Shown: one piece after another, positions 12,159-24,129 of the stretch
Numbering within the stretch: position 1 is the stretch's first letter
Layout: every line of letters starts with the position of its first letter
Assembly: GCF_014805625.2 (NCBI RefSeq)
Contig: NW_023998417.1
Coordinates: forward strand, 4,623,042-4,687,041
Length of the DNA: 64,000 nucleotides
DNA from: Glossina fuscipes
Lineage: Eukaryota; Arthropoda; Insecta; Diptera; Glossinidae
Direction: 5' to 3'
Program-made: the position numbers and the translations under genes
Notes under the pieces: model-generated
Database searches by the model: none
What the model was told of the DNA's origin: nothing
Seen by the model: the letters and a program-made list of their open reading frames with translations, nothing else

Positions 12159-12559
12159 AGGAACAGCATCTATAGTGTTGAAAATCCCTATGAAAACAAA
12201 AAAAAAAACTTCATATAATTCATATAAATAAAAAAGTGCAGGATAAGAAATCCCATACATACACATAAACAAATGTAATGCTTATACAAAAATGCATTTA
12301 CACTAACCCATACAAACTCCCTTTAAAAAATATGTGCTTGAAAACAGAGCAAAAGGTGTCATTTTGATGTATGCAAACAATCTGTAATTAACACGGCAAC
12401 GAAGAGCTCAGCTCTTTATAGTGTACGCGCTAATAAATTCTCTCTCTATTCAAATTTGAAAACAAAAAAAAAATAAAAAAATCAAAAATAGAAATTTTAT
12501 GCTTAGACATGAAGCTTTTCATTTAATTTAATAAAGTCAAACGTCCCACAATTTAATTT

Positions 12560-12561
12560 AA

Positions 12562-12614
<53 letters not shown>

Positions 12615-12620
12615 AAAAAA
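12560..12620. repeat. Composite poly(A)-(TA)n-poly(A)
   Basis: A run of about 20 A passes into about 30 bp of TA repeats and then another A run. This looks like a microsatellite that grew from an A-rich tract, possibly an old retroposon tail. Confidence 0.85.
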
Positions 12621-12737
12621 CTTAATTCAATGCAATGTTTTTTGTTCTTTTCTTAAATCTACAACCAAATGAACAAAAGTTGACAACAACTTTGTTGTTA
12701 TTGGAAAAATTTCGAAAAAAAACCTACATATTTATAT

Positions 12738-12744
12738 ACACATA

Positions 12745-12775
<31 letters not shown>

Positions 12776-12780
12776 TTTTG
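12738..12780. repeat. (TA)n followed by poly(T)
   Basis: TA repeats run directly into a T homopolymer. Confidence 0.85.
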
Positions 12781-13168
12781 TTTTTTTTAATTATATTAAA
12801 AATGAATTGTAGAGTATGGCTACGTGGCCTTTGGTTTTTGATGCGCCCTCTTAGTAACTGACCCTAATCTGTAACATTCATTTGTTCGTTTGTTCATTCA
12901 GTCGTCGTTCGTCTATTCATGCATTTATTGAGTCCGTTGGTTGTTGTTAATTTAATCCTTAGCAATTGTACTTATAACACACAGATGTATAATATATTAA
13001 TTTGTTTAAAAAGTATAGAGCCTTGATGTATATTCATTCTATACAATTGTCTCATGCTTAATTTATAAACGATATTTGAGAATAGCGTATAAGATTTCTA
13101 CTATTAGGCTTAATATTTTTTAGACTATCTATTATCTGGCATATATTTTAAAGATATTTTTGGCCAAT

Positions 13169-13223
<55 letters not shown>
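13169..13223. repeat. (TA)n microsatellite
   Basis: Mostly uninterrupted TA run of about 55 bp. Confidence 0.9.
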
Positions 13224-13226
<3 letters not shown>

Positions 13227-14574
13227 TCGGGTGCATTTCTCTCTACTTTGCTACACTACCGTAACTGCCACCATATCCACCACCTTTGCTTTGTCTTTGT
13301 ACGTGTTATATCAACATCCAACCCACTATCACCATTGCTACCACCTGAATTGATTCCCCTTGTGTATCTAACTGCCTTATTTTTACATACACACACACGC
13401 ACATATATATATTTGTATGCATAGATGTAGATGTGCAGCTGTTACAATTTGTGATTTGAAATTTTCTAATTTCGGTTTATTTTTTTTTTTTTTTTGTTTT
13501 TTTTTTTTTTTTTTTTGTTTATTTGATGCTGTGTTTTTTCTTTTATTTCTAAAATTTGACATTTTTTCCCCTTTTAATTGTGATAAAATTTTATTGCCCT
13601 CATTTCTATTATTGCTGCTGTTGTTCATCGTGCTGCTGTGGCCGCTTCTGAGCTTGGCGTTGCTTACTATTTCTATCCTTCTAAGAATGCAAGACCAAGA
13701 AATGCTCTTTTTTGTTTTTTTTTTTTTTTTAAAGGGTACCTTATCTAGGAAAAGCAGGGGGTTAGACATTGTGTTTATAGTTTTTCGTTAACACTGGGGT
13801 TGATTACAAATGTCAGGTCGGGTTGAAATTGTTAGCCTCTTTATATTTCTCCGTCTCCCTCTTCCCCCATTCTCCTTCTTCTTCTTCTTCTTAGTCTTCT
13901 TCTTATTCCTCTTGTTCTTCTTCTTATTGCACTTATACCTTATACCAAGTGCAACTACAAGAATTTTAATAGTAGTAATAATAATTTGATTTTTGTGTGC
14001 ATTTTATTGAGGGAAAATGCTAAAACTCTTTGGAATGTTTCCCTACAATGCAAAAGTGGAATTTCAACTTTTGAAAAAGAATATAAACAAAAAAAAAAGG
14101 AAATTCTTTCCTTCTTAGTATCATTTACTCATCGTCAAGACGACATAACGTCAAAGGCGAAAGAAGAAATAAGAAAGATTCATATTATTATTAAAATTTC
14201 TTATACATACATATATTAAATTGCTTGTCTTTCGGAAAAATGTCTTGCGGGAATAATCAAAATTCAATATTTGTTTGACAATAAGGTTAACTAGCTACTA
14301 TAAACTAACAACATAAATTAAAATAAAGAAAAAAAATTGAACGCCGAATAATGATGATCCAAAAATAACTTTGAAAAAGAAATAATTCGATGAGTTTTCT
14401 GCATCGTTTTATCAAAATATATATTAGCTGTTTATGCAACGGATATCCGTTGCACTAATCCCCTACAGATAGTAGGTGTGCCCTGTTAGCGGTGGAAGTA
14501 TCTAACCGAATGAGTCTCAAGTCATAATTTTTGCACAAAGTCTTTTTGTTTCTTTTTTTTTTTGCCCACTACAT

Positions 14575-14845
14575 CATTTGCAGTGTACGGGTTTTATCAG
14601 GGCGTATGTATGCAACGCCTAGAAGGACTTGAAAGCGATTCAGTCATTTTCTGAATCAATTCAAGCTAGTCTGTCCGTCTGTCTGTCTTACTTTCTTATG
14701 GTGTAATTTAAAGGCAGCAATTTTTGAGATACTTCAATGAAATTTAGTTACGCTGGCATGCTTTAGTCCAAGGACAAACGCTATTGAAAATGTTTTCGGA
14801 TCGGATAAGTTTTCCAATCACATCCCATATAATCTTAATATCTAA
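14575..14845 (-). repeat. Dispersed ~330-bp repeat, copy 3 (minus)
   Basis: On the minus strand it shows TTATATGGGATGTG, ATCCGATCCGAAAAC, GCCAGCGTAACTAAATTTCA, TTGAAGTATCTCAAAAATTG, a GACAGACAGACGGACAGAC tract, and then GGCGTTGCATACATACGCCC followed by CCGTACACTGC. The order equals that of the other copies. The GACAGAC tract is the best preserved of all copies. Confidence 0.7.
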
Positions 14846-15169
14846 ACAGAAAAATATTGATATTTATGTAATTAATTATGAGAAAACAAATCGCGTTTGA
14901 ACAATGTGTGTAAAAAATTGTGTCCCATGACTCACGTCTCGATGAGAAAGCTCGCTAAACCTGCCACATCGATCGAATTTAATAGGCAAAGTAACTCTAG
15001 GGCTGTGTTCGATAAGTTTTTACTTCGCTTAACTGAAAACTTTGGGAAAATATTCTTGACGTTTTATATTGTTTGGGTAAAAGAAGAAAGAAAAAAAAAG
15101 TGCTTTCGTAATTTCAAAACTCCTGCAACCTCTTATAACTTGCAGTTATTCAGGCTTTTATGAGCCAGT

Positions 15170-15300
15170 TTCTTGATGTTAGAAGAGGAGTTTGCGCTCC
15201 GGGTTGTCCCAACAACGCTCGGTGACACAATCTCATTCAGTTACTTGATAGCTTATGCAGACGACGTTACACAGTACACTTAGCTTTAGTATTAAATGAA
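15170..15300 (+). pseudogene. Relic of a LINE reverse transcriptase (YADDV motif)
   Basis: Two conserved reverse-transcriptase pieces sit close together in different frames. At 15175-15210 the translation DVRRGVCAPGCP recalls the RRGVRQGCPLSP block. At 15242-15268 YLIAYADDV contains the catalytic YxDD box (YADDV at 15254-15268). A stop follows four codons later. In an intact enzyme these blocks are more than 50 residues apart, so an internal deletion is implied. It is a dead fragment, and its family cannot be assigned from so little. Confidence 0.45.
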
Positions 15301-15947
15301 GACGGAAAGCTTTTACGAAATTGTTTACTGGGAATTGCTTCCTTCAAGGACTAGCTTGCTAGTCATAGTTACGCACAGTATAATCCCAAAAGTTGAGGCT
15401 GCATTGATTTTACTCTTTTTCTCCCACTTCTCCACTCAAGTCAGAAAAGTCTATAGTGCTAAACTGTAGGATTTTTAAATTTTAAGTGTATTAAGTAAAT
15501 CATTATTGGCTTTTAATTTCCTTATGTTTTGTTATGTTGTAATCATTTTAGCAAAAAAAAATTCATAAATGTCTGCAAATGATTTTTATTGCATTTTGAA
15601 AAACGTAAACATCAAAATATCAAAATTCTCCTTAATGTCTATTCACTGCTTTCAAGTGTAAATGGCACTATTAATGTTTGTAATTGTGGGTTGTATGTTG
15701 TTGGGGGTGATGCAACTTTTATCATTAGAATTAATCCTTAACTTTATAGCAAACGCAACTACATTGTATATTTGCCATATTTCTTGCAATTTCACTTCAA
15801 AGTTCGGTGTCTTATATTTACTGTAATTCTTCTTGTTCATTAGCAGCGTAATACCATTGAAGTATTCGAAAATAAATTCACTTAAAAGAATTTGTTTTCA
15901 ATCAAAGTATTTTTTACAAACATCTTGCAAGAAGAAAGACAAGTGAA

Positions 15948-16289
15948 AAGACCATAGTGGGACGTGGCCGACCATTAAATACCTCACATCACTTCGTTTA
16001 ATATAGTTATTATATGTAATGACTTCTCAAGGTAAAGATTTATATGAGGTGTAGTCGAGTAATAGTAGCCCGTTCCGAATCGCTTTCAATACCGTTCGTC
16101 CTCACTCATTCAAATTTCATCAAAATATTTCAAAAATTACGAATTTTTGAGGGAATACAAGAAACAAGACAAAAAGACAGACAGAGGGACAGACACAAGC
16201 TTGCATCATAAATAGTGGATGTATCTCACGTCCGTCTGAGCGTTGAAGACATCCGCACACTAATTTGCCCTTATGGTGTAGGGTATAAC
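15948..16289 (+). repeat. Dispersed ~330-bp repeat, copy 4 (plus)
   Basis: This is the longest copy with both ends visible. It begins CCATAGTGGGACGTGGCCGA and continues ATTAAATACCTCACATCAC, AATGACTTCTCAAGGTAAAG, CCCGTTCCGAATCGC, AAATTTCATCAAAATATTTC, a GACAGACAGAGGGACAGAC tract, and GACATCCGCACAC. It ends TTATGGTGTAGGGTATAA. No target duplication or inverted ends are obvious. Confidence 0.75.
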
Positions 16290-16949
16290 AACCAATATCA
16301 GGCGCAATGGGAAATTTTTCATATGCAAATTAGATATCATTTTCGAATCTCTCTATTCGCAGTTTTGTTCGAATCTTCAATCAAATAAATTAAGGCAAGA
16401 TCCATGCAAATCTTATCAGTGTTGTGCAAAATTTCGAAAATCATTCCGAAACTTAATAGTCGAGTTCAAGTCTATAGCGTTATAACGCAAATGCGTCCAT
16501 TTAAAAATTCATTTACCACAAGAAATTCTTTTAAAAAACTACTTATGACGTCACAATAAGAATATTTTAAAGTTACTCAGTTAAAAAAATTGCGGCTTAC
16601 CAGAAATAATGCATTTGGTTGCTTACATAACTAAGGTATACTGTGGTTGTATTTGCTTCTTTCTAAAGCTTTCAATTCATGTAATACTTCAAAAAAAAAA
16701 AAAGAATTTATAATACAAAGTTTCTATTACTATATGCTTTGTGTGAGATTCACTTAATAAATTCATTAAACAATACTTATTTCAATTATATATTTATTTA
16801 ATTATTTATTTATTTTTCTTTTTTTTTTGAAGAAAAAGTGAAAACAAGCTTTAAAATCTTTACTTAGCTTTTCTCTATCGTGTTTCTCTGGGCAAACAAA
16901 CAACAAAACAACAAAAACTGTCCAATAAATTAAAATTATTTTTATGCAG
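16290..16949. other. AT-rich intronic spacer
   Basis: No gene or domain is seen. Poly(A) lies at about 16690-16703 and T-rich DNA near 16800. The right edge, TTATTTTTATGCAG, is a plausible splice acceptor. Confidence 0.5.
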
Positions 16950-16985
16950 GAGATGGCAGGACAACAGCTGTCAAAAACAAAATAA
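16950..16985 (+). CDS. Candidate short last exon of the SAMD5-like gene
   Basis: An acceptor-like TTATTTTTATGCAG ends at 16949. Reading on in phase 0, which the upstream donor requires, gives EMAGQQLSKTK and then TAA. The joined protein would have about 130 residues, ending PYSTP-EMAGQQLSKTK. Vertebrate SAMD5, as I remember it, also continues for only a short tail after PYS, with a Met-Ala-Gly in it. That agreement is only three residues, so chance is quite possible. The implied intron is about 5.2 kb. A different downstream exon, inside or beyond the window, remains possible. Confidence 0.25.
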   Translation, partial: EMAGQQLSKTK

Positions 16986-17484
16986 TGGCAATTTCACCAC
17001 ATACAGTACAAATGAAATTCACTAAGGAACAACAACAACAACAATGAACAAGAACAGAAAAAATGATTTGATGTTTTGTTTTGTTTTTTTTTTTTTTTTT
17101 TTAAATAGAAATACATACAAATATAAATAAAATAGACGTTGGGTTATAGAGGAATTTTGAATGCCCAACGTTGGAGATAAAAGTCGAATGCTTTCAATTT
17201 GAGTGAGTGAGCTCATCAAGAGAGCTAAGAGCTATGCCATGTATTAAATAATTGGTTTAAGTTATTTTGCGGGATAGAAAGCAGTTTTCTTTTCTTTTTT
17301 TTTTTGGATGGGACACTGCACGGTTGACTTATGCTCACTGCATGCCACATGCATGATATAAAAATAGTCTTCAGAGTGTTCTTAAAGGTTATTCGATTGT
17401 GAGCAAAGTAAATTATTAAAACCTTTAAATCATTTGTGCCGATTTGTCCCTCTGGTGTTGCAGCTCTCGAGATTACAAAAAAAG

Positions 17485-17517
<33 letters not shown>

Positions 17518-18540
17518 TAAAAAAATAACGCAGATGTATACAAATTAAGTTTGCAAGTAAATGCAAAAATATGCTTCAAGGCTGCTGCGAACTTTTTTTT
17601 TTTACTTTAACATATTTTAATTTCCAAAGTGTTACAAGTCTTGAGTTTAGCTCAGTTTATTTATATTCGTATTTTAATAATATGTTAAATACAAGAACCA
17701 CGATAACAACAAGAGATATGAAGAAAATCTATTCCCTTGACATGCATAGAAAATAGGAAAATGCATAAAACTTGCTCGGTCTCTTTGTCTGTCTGTGTAT
17801 GTGTGTGTGTCTGTTTGTTTATTTATCTGTCTGTCTATACTACGCCTGCTAAGGGATGTTAAGCAAAATAGGAAGAAAGTCAAATTTTGTTCAGAGTTAA
17901 AGGATAAGTGGGAGGCAGACTGCAATAGTTAGGAGTTAAACTGACAATTACAACAATAACTATAATAAAAAGCCCGCAAGCGAAACTTTATCAAACAAAA
18001 ATAATATTTGCAAATATCAATATCAATGAATTAGTTGAAATAAATTAATGTCTCACCGTCTCAAATGTATTTATACATACATATATATTTGTATGGGTAA
18101 ATATACGATGACTGCATAATATTCAGATACTGCAGTCTTTACCATAGACATTCATAGATATTCAACAGTAGAACCTTTTCTTATGCAAATCAGTTTGATT
18201 TTAATTTTTAAAAAATTTTCCCCATTTTCGTGTTTGATATACACCGTAGAATGGATATATATTGCATCCGCTATGTAATGTGTATAGCATTACGAAAAAT
18301 GTTTCGTGATAGATAGGCTATATACAACTCTGGTATTTCGCCTATATGCGAAATGCTTCCCAATCCTGACTTATGATTGCAACTAATATTGTTTTCATGT
18401 CGTTATTGAACAGAAAGCGAACGCCCAGGCATGTAGTACTGAGCAATGAATTCTATTTCATTTAACACGATTTCATTGAATTTAGTACGCTTTCAAGGGC
18501 TTCTTAAATACGTAGACTTAACCAAAAACTATTTTACGAT

Positions 18541-18631
18541 GGATAGATTAGATCAATAGATAGATAGATAGATAGATTAGATAGATAGATAGAGAGATAG
18601 ATTAGATAGATAGATAGATAGATAGATAGAT
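18541..18631. repeat. (GATA)n array
   Basis: Tetranucleotide GATA repeats over about 90 bp with GATTAGA and GAGA interruptions, followed by a T run. Confidence 0.9.
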
Positions 18632-19048
18632 TTTTTTTACACGGTTTTTTTCTGAGCCTTGTCGAGCGGGTAAAAATCGAATCAAGTAGAAATACTCTTT
18701 CATTTTTATTAAAACAAATGCAAAGTATGGGGCAGTAAATTGAATTGTGATATTAAAGGTGAGAAGTTGTTTTTTATGGCAAAGAAAATATATTTTCTTA
18801 AATTTCATTCGAACTTGCTTACCTTTAAAAGGCAGGATTAATAATTGGTTCACAATCTGTGTTTATATCCTTTTTTACATAAACATCTCAAGAAAGTTAT
18901 TAAATTGCTGTAAGAGCTACAAACCTTTTGTAGCATTTCCAAGGTTTATGGAATGTATTTATAATTATGAAAACAAAAAAAATATGCTTTGCTGCAGAGA
19001 ACATTATCTCCGCATAAAATAATACTTTACAATGCATATATAAACATA

Positions 19049-19050
<2 letters not shown>

Positions 19051-19082
<32 letters not shown>
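19051..19082. repeat. (TA)n microsatellite
   Basis: TA dinucleotide run. Confidence 0.85.
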
Positions 19083-19084
<2 letters not shown>

Positions 19085-19554
19085 TTATTATACTTAAAAT
19101 TTATGTAGGTGTGTGTATGGTTTGTTAAGTTTAAGGAGCTTTGTTGGCATTGAATTGTAATTTATACGATTTATTTGCCAAGGCGCGAATGAGAAGAGAA
19201 ATTGTTTGAGAAAATCATAAGTTTTAACGTAAAATGGAAATTAAATGCGTCAAAACGCTATATATGTAGTAGATGTATATGTATAGATGTATATCTATTG
19301 TAAGTGGCAGTGGTTACCTCTTCTTTCATTTTTCTATTTTTCTCCTACGTTTTTCTTTAACTTGTCTTTCGTTTTATCTAGTTTCGACTCACTCGAGAAA
19401 AGATACACTGCATTGCAGACGTCTTAAGTTTCTTATCAGGCTATTGCTGCTGTGCTCCAAAGTGTCAACATGAAGCGCGACTCTAACACCCCTTGAGTGG
19501 TGTCGTTTAATACTCTAGAGAAGACCTAAGCAGTGCTTTAATAACAGCAAAATG

Positions 19555-19585
<31 letters not shown>

Positions 19586-22500
19586 TGGAAAAACAAAAAA
19601 CAAAAAATATCTCACATACATACATTTACCTAACAGTTAACCATAATAATTCTTCAAGAGAAATGAAATATTTAAAATGTGCAAAATTGTTACTGTTGTT
19701 TTTCCTATATCTTCACTACATTTTTGTTATATTGCTTTATATATGTATATATCTATATATACATTTATATATATATATTTTTTTCTTTCTCTATCAATTT
19801 GTCGATTTTGTTAATGCCAACAGATTGGTTGACTTTTTGTTATGTTCAGTTTCTTTTGCGAAAAGTCAGTAGTTTTGTGTGCTTTGTTTAGCGCAATCAA
19901 CACTTTTTGGTTTAAGTATTATATAATGCCAAAAACAAAAAAAAAAAAAACAAAAAAAGGGAGAGAAACTCTCTGGTATCAATAATAATAATAATAATAA
20001 TAATCCAAAAAGTTTGGGTTGACAAGTTTATTAAGCATTCGAATGCTATTCGCGTTTATTTCCTTGGTAATGATCAACGTATCAATGTAGAAGTATATTA
20101 AGTACATCATCGGCTTTGTGATAAAAATACAATGACACATAGAGAGACTTCGTATGCATCCTTAAGCTTCTAAGTTGATTAGGTCATGTCCGTCCTTACG
20201 TCCGCTTATTTGCAGAATTCATATTTAAAACAAAAGTAACGACAGTGAACTTATATTATAACAAAAATAAGGAAATCTGCAGATCAAATTTAAAAAACCG
20301 ATGCAATGGACCCGTGGCGCTTATGGGCTCAAAATATAAAACTTAAAAGCGAACTTACAAGCGCTGCTTAACAATAAGTCATAGGCAGCCATCAATCGGC
20401 CGATGATAACTAGTGGAAAGAATAGATTTACATCAGTCACTTAAGTAACGAAAATCAATTATTCAATAACTTATTCAATAAAGCAATTATTCAATAAAGC
20501 AATTTTTGATCTATTGTTTGGTATAAACCGATAGAATGAAAACCAAAACGGCCGGCAGATAGACTTTTAATTTAAATTTAAATCATCCATAATTTCCTTG
20601 TGGTAGTAATTGGGACGCTGAAGGTTACAATAACGACACGTCCATATAAAGAAAGGAAATATTATCAATTACTTACATATTAAAGTAACTGTCGATTTAC
20701 GAATATAGTTTAACATAAATCGATGTGAAGAAGACTCTGAAATCTATTCAATTCCGTGTACAATTGCTTTAATAACTTGTGCGTTATAGCAGCTGCTGCT
20801 CTCTTGCCTGCTAACAAAGAGTAAAAGAAAGGCGATATCGCTTAAAGTGAAACCTTGAAAGTTTATCCTTCAACGTCGACCTACAATTACCGAAAGAAAC
20901 TTGAATAACTTGCATGATGTCAGGTAAAAAGAGAGCAGAAAAGGTTGAAACCAGCCCGATACTAGCGTGCTTTTAATATAAATAAATCTCTCTCTTGGTT
21001 AAAGTAGCCGACTATTGGTCTATATTTCGCTGTAAGTTGGTGCAAGAGAGATCCAAAAGGGCAAAGAATTACTGGAAAATGTTTCATAAATTGCATGATA
21101 ACTCTCACCTAACAAACTAAATACTTAAACTATATTTTACTATAAATCACTGTACAATTGCTTCAAATCAACTTCAACTTCAACTGTTATGTAATATGTA
21201 AGTAATGAGAAGCTTTACGATTTTCTTGCACATCAAGCGGGTTAAAAATCTTGAAGGCAATAGGCAAAGTAATTTTAGCTTTAGCTCCAAGCATTCATGA
21301 GAGCAAGTCAAGAATGATTCCTGAATTTAGAAATATTATCTTAATCCTTTATAATCCTTTATAAAGGCTCAATATTTTTGAAAACACTTGACGAAATATG
21401 AAGGGTTCCAAAGATTCGCAATAAGATAGGTTGGATAAGTTTCTTGCCTTTTTTTTTTTTTTGTTTGCTTACTTTTCTAACTATCTCTAGGTTTATGTAG
21501 ATGATGATAATGATATTTACTTGCCGTTGCCGCGTAATTTTATTTTCAAAAAGTTTTTAGTTTTATATTTTTTCTTGTATAATCTTTTTTTCTGCTTTTT
21601 TTTTTTTTTTTTGTTTTTTTTTTTTTTTTTTTTTTTTTTGTCAGATTTTAGTTTTCAATTTGACATATTCTCCGTTTCGTGTACGTTTACGTTGAAATGT
21701 GCTGCAATCAGCACATAAATCTTACGAAAATTAATTGCATTTGATTACAAAGCATAAAACTTTTTGCTGTTGTTGCTTTTGATGATGTTGTTGTTGTTGT
21801 CGGTAAGATATTTCTGCTTGTTTATAACAATCGACTATCAATGAATGAATGAACGAATAAATGAAGAAATGAATGGATGAATAAATGAATGACTGAGATT
21901 TGAATTATTATTTATAAATCAATCTCTGTGTGTGTGTGTATGTGTATATGTGTGTGTGTTTGTGTGTCTGTGTGTGTTCGCGCATCAACACTGTAATCAC
22001 ATTGACCCGCATATTTGGCTTAGAGTCAACATAATAAATAAAGACTTGTCGTCATAGCTACTATTGTTATTGTTGTTGTTGTTGTCGTTGCCTTCACGCA
22101 TACCCTTGCCAAATTACAAACAACCAAATGCCGCCGGAATTTTATTTCATTCGGAAAATAATTTCATCTTAATTAAGCTCAAAGATTTACTGGCGCTGGG
22201 AAAAACACGCGACATAGTAAAGCAACAGTTAAGTGTTAATACTTAAAATCACTTAAATCTTTTGCCCTTATTTCTGTGCTCTTTTCTTCTCTTCTTTCAC
22301 GTTATTTTTTTTATTTAATATAATTTTTACAATTTGTGATTGGTTTTTGTCTTCTTTTTTTTTTTTCTTTTCCTTTTTAATTTATTTCCCAATATAATGC
22401 CTCTTTAGTTTTTTTGTTTATTATTTTATGTCTAAGTTGTAAACACAACAATTGCCGATGAAATGTGAAACCACTTCCATATTAATTGTTTATTTTGTAC

Positions 22501-23139
22501 GCTGGTGGTTGTATGTCTCTGGAATGCTCATAAATAGAGTCGTCAAAATTTATTTAATTATTTTCTATGAGTGTTAATACATATATATGGGTGACGAAGC
22601 ATAAAAATATTATTCTTGACACTTAAATCACTTACAAGCATTGTGCATATGCATCGTGTAGAGGCTTTTAATTATGGTATGGTGTTGGTTTCAAGTCAAA
22701 TATTAGGCTATAAAATTTATTAAGCATAAAATGTGTGGATACGAAGCGAAAGAGGAAATTGGTCAAGGCATGTAAGAGTTCATAAAATTTTGATAAATAT
22801 TTGTCATAATTAGCCCTCTGTAACTAGATTGAAAGCATTTTCTTGGGAAGCTTTAAATTATTGTTAGGATTAAATTTGCCATTGAAAGTGCTTCAAATAT
22901 ATTTTTAGGCCACTTTTGTGATCTTCTGAAAGCTTTGCTTAGCGAAACGAAATGTTTTTTTTTTTTCATTACTACTCCCTACTACTTATTTCCCTTCAAC
23001 ATTGCTTTTTCGCAATATTTTGTTTAAAATTTTAATATATTAAAATTTTTGAAAAATTCACCAAGGTTTGCATAAGAAGAGAGTTAAACAAATAAATAAA
23101 TAAATAAGAAGGAAGCAAATAAATCCAGATTTACATAAT

Positions 23140-23560
23140 GATGTATTGTGATGTTGCATAAAAACAAATGCTATACGATGAAATACGATATATGATGTAT
23201 ATCGTGCCTCTATCGTCATGCGTACGTACAAAGGCGATAAACAATGCATATCGTATGTACACAAGCGTACAAGTGCATAAGCAAATACGATAAATAATGC
23301 ATAACATATAAAAACGATGTATACTGACATACATACATCATGTTCCTTACATACATCATCAACATACATCGGATATGTATATCTATAGTATAGTTCGCAA
23401 TTTCCACAACAAACTGTTGCGAAATTTTATAAAAATACATGATAAACGATGAAAGATGATACAGGACGCATACCCTGTAAACACAATTGTATATCGATAA
23501 ATATTGTATATCGCACATTTGTATTATATACGTTATGTATATCATATACTTGCGTAGGCT
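23140..23560. repeat. Degenerate CGATA/ATGTATATCG-rich patch
   Basis: ACGATA, TATCGT, ATACGAT and GTATATCG strings recur irregularly on both strands across about 420 bp, with ACATACATCA and GCATAA between them. There is no fixed period by eye. The overlapping minus-strand frames rich in Tyr, Ile and Cys come from this composition and are unlikely to be genes. Confidence 0.45.
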
Positions 23561-23890
23561 ATACAGGCTACATATGTGGGCGTGTATCTTCGATGAATAT
23601 ATTTCGTTTTTTGCTTTTCTACCTTGTTGCTGACAGAGGAGTTTTACAGGGAGTTTACCATTAGAAGTGAAGATCCAAGCTTAAGAAAAAATATCAGTCT
23701 CTTTGACTATAATTGACTAAAAGTGTGCTTACGTGGGAGGAGGGGAAAAAGAATCAAGATAATGTCGCGATACGCTACTCTACTTCCGTCCCTATCACAA
23801 CCAACGAAGAGAACAGTTAACAGCTTTATTAAAAAAGGTGCTTTGCTTTTACTCGACACGACCACAATCCCTCGACGGTATTATTTGTAA

Positions 23891-23893
<3 letters not shown>

Positions 23894-23922
<29 letters not shown>
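23894..23922. repeat. (TA)n microsatellite
   Basis: TA dinucleotide run. Confidence 0.9.
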
Positions 23923-24129
23923 GCTAGAGGGCCTTTGCCTTTGCTTTTTGCGAGTTACAAGATTGCACTCCCTAATTACATCTAAGACCCTTTGATTAAT
24001 TCTGATAAGCGCAGTTAAACAAGAAATGTTAAGACATGCCCACTTATTTTTTTTTTATATATATTATTGTTTAAAAGGTTTTGATTTGCGTAAATATATA
24101 TATTGAAAGTGAATTGAATTGCTAAGAAT

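Larger units (their letters stand above)
11740..14574. other. Intron of the SAMD5-like gene: dense TA arrays and homopolymers
   Basis: No coding potential beyond low-complexity Phe or Lys frames that come from T/A runs. It holds five (TA)n tracts, several poly(A)/poly(T) runs and a CTT-rich stretch near 13875-13930. Confidence 0.6.
16986..24129. other. AT-rich spacer, no supported gene
   Basis: Open frames here are T- or A-run artefacts, (TA)n artefacts or short unrecognised peptides. It includes the (GATA)n array, a long poly(T) block at about 21585-21640, GAAT-rich DNA near 21840-21890, a TG tract near 21930-21975 and a CGATA-rich patch (23140-23560). A GGACGTAAGGACGGACATGA string on the minus strand near 20200 may be another worn dispersed repeat. 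Confidence 0.5.

Noticed and set aside
13383..13791. Overlapping 120-codon frames on both strands
   Set aside because: They are made of poly(F) or poly(K) from T/A runs, with no domain.
23058..23545. Three overlapping minus-strand Cys/Tyr-rich frames
   Set aside because: They overlap each other in different frames within a low-complexity CGATA-rich patch, so they reflect composition.
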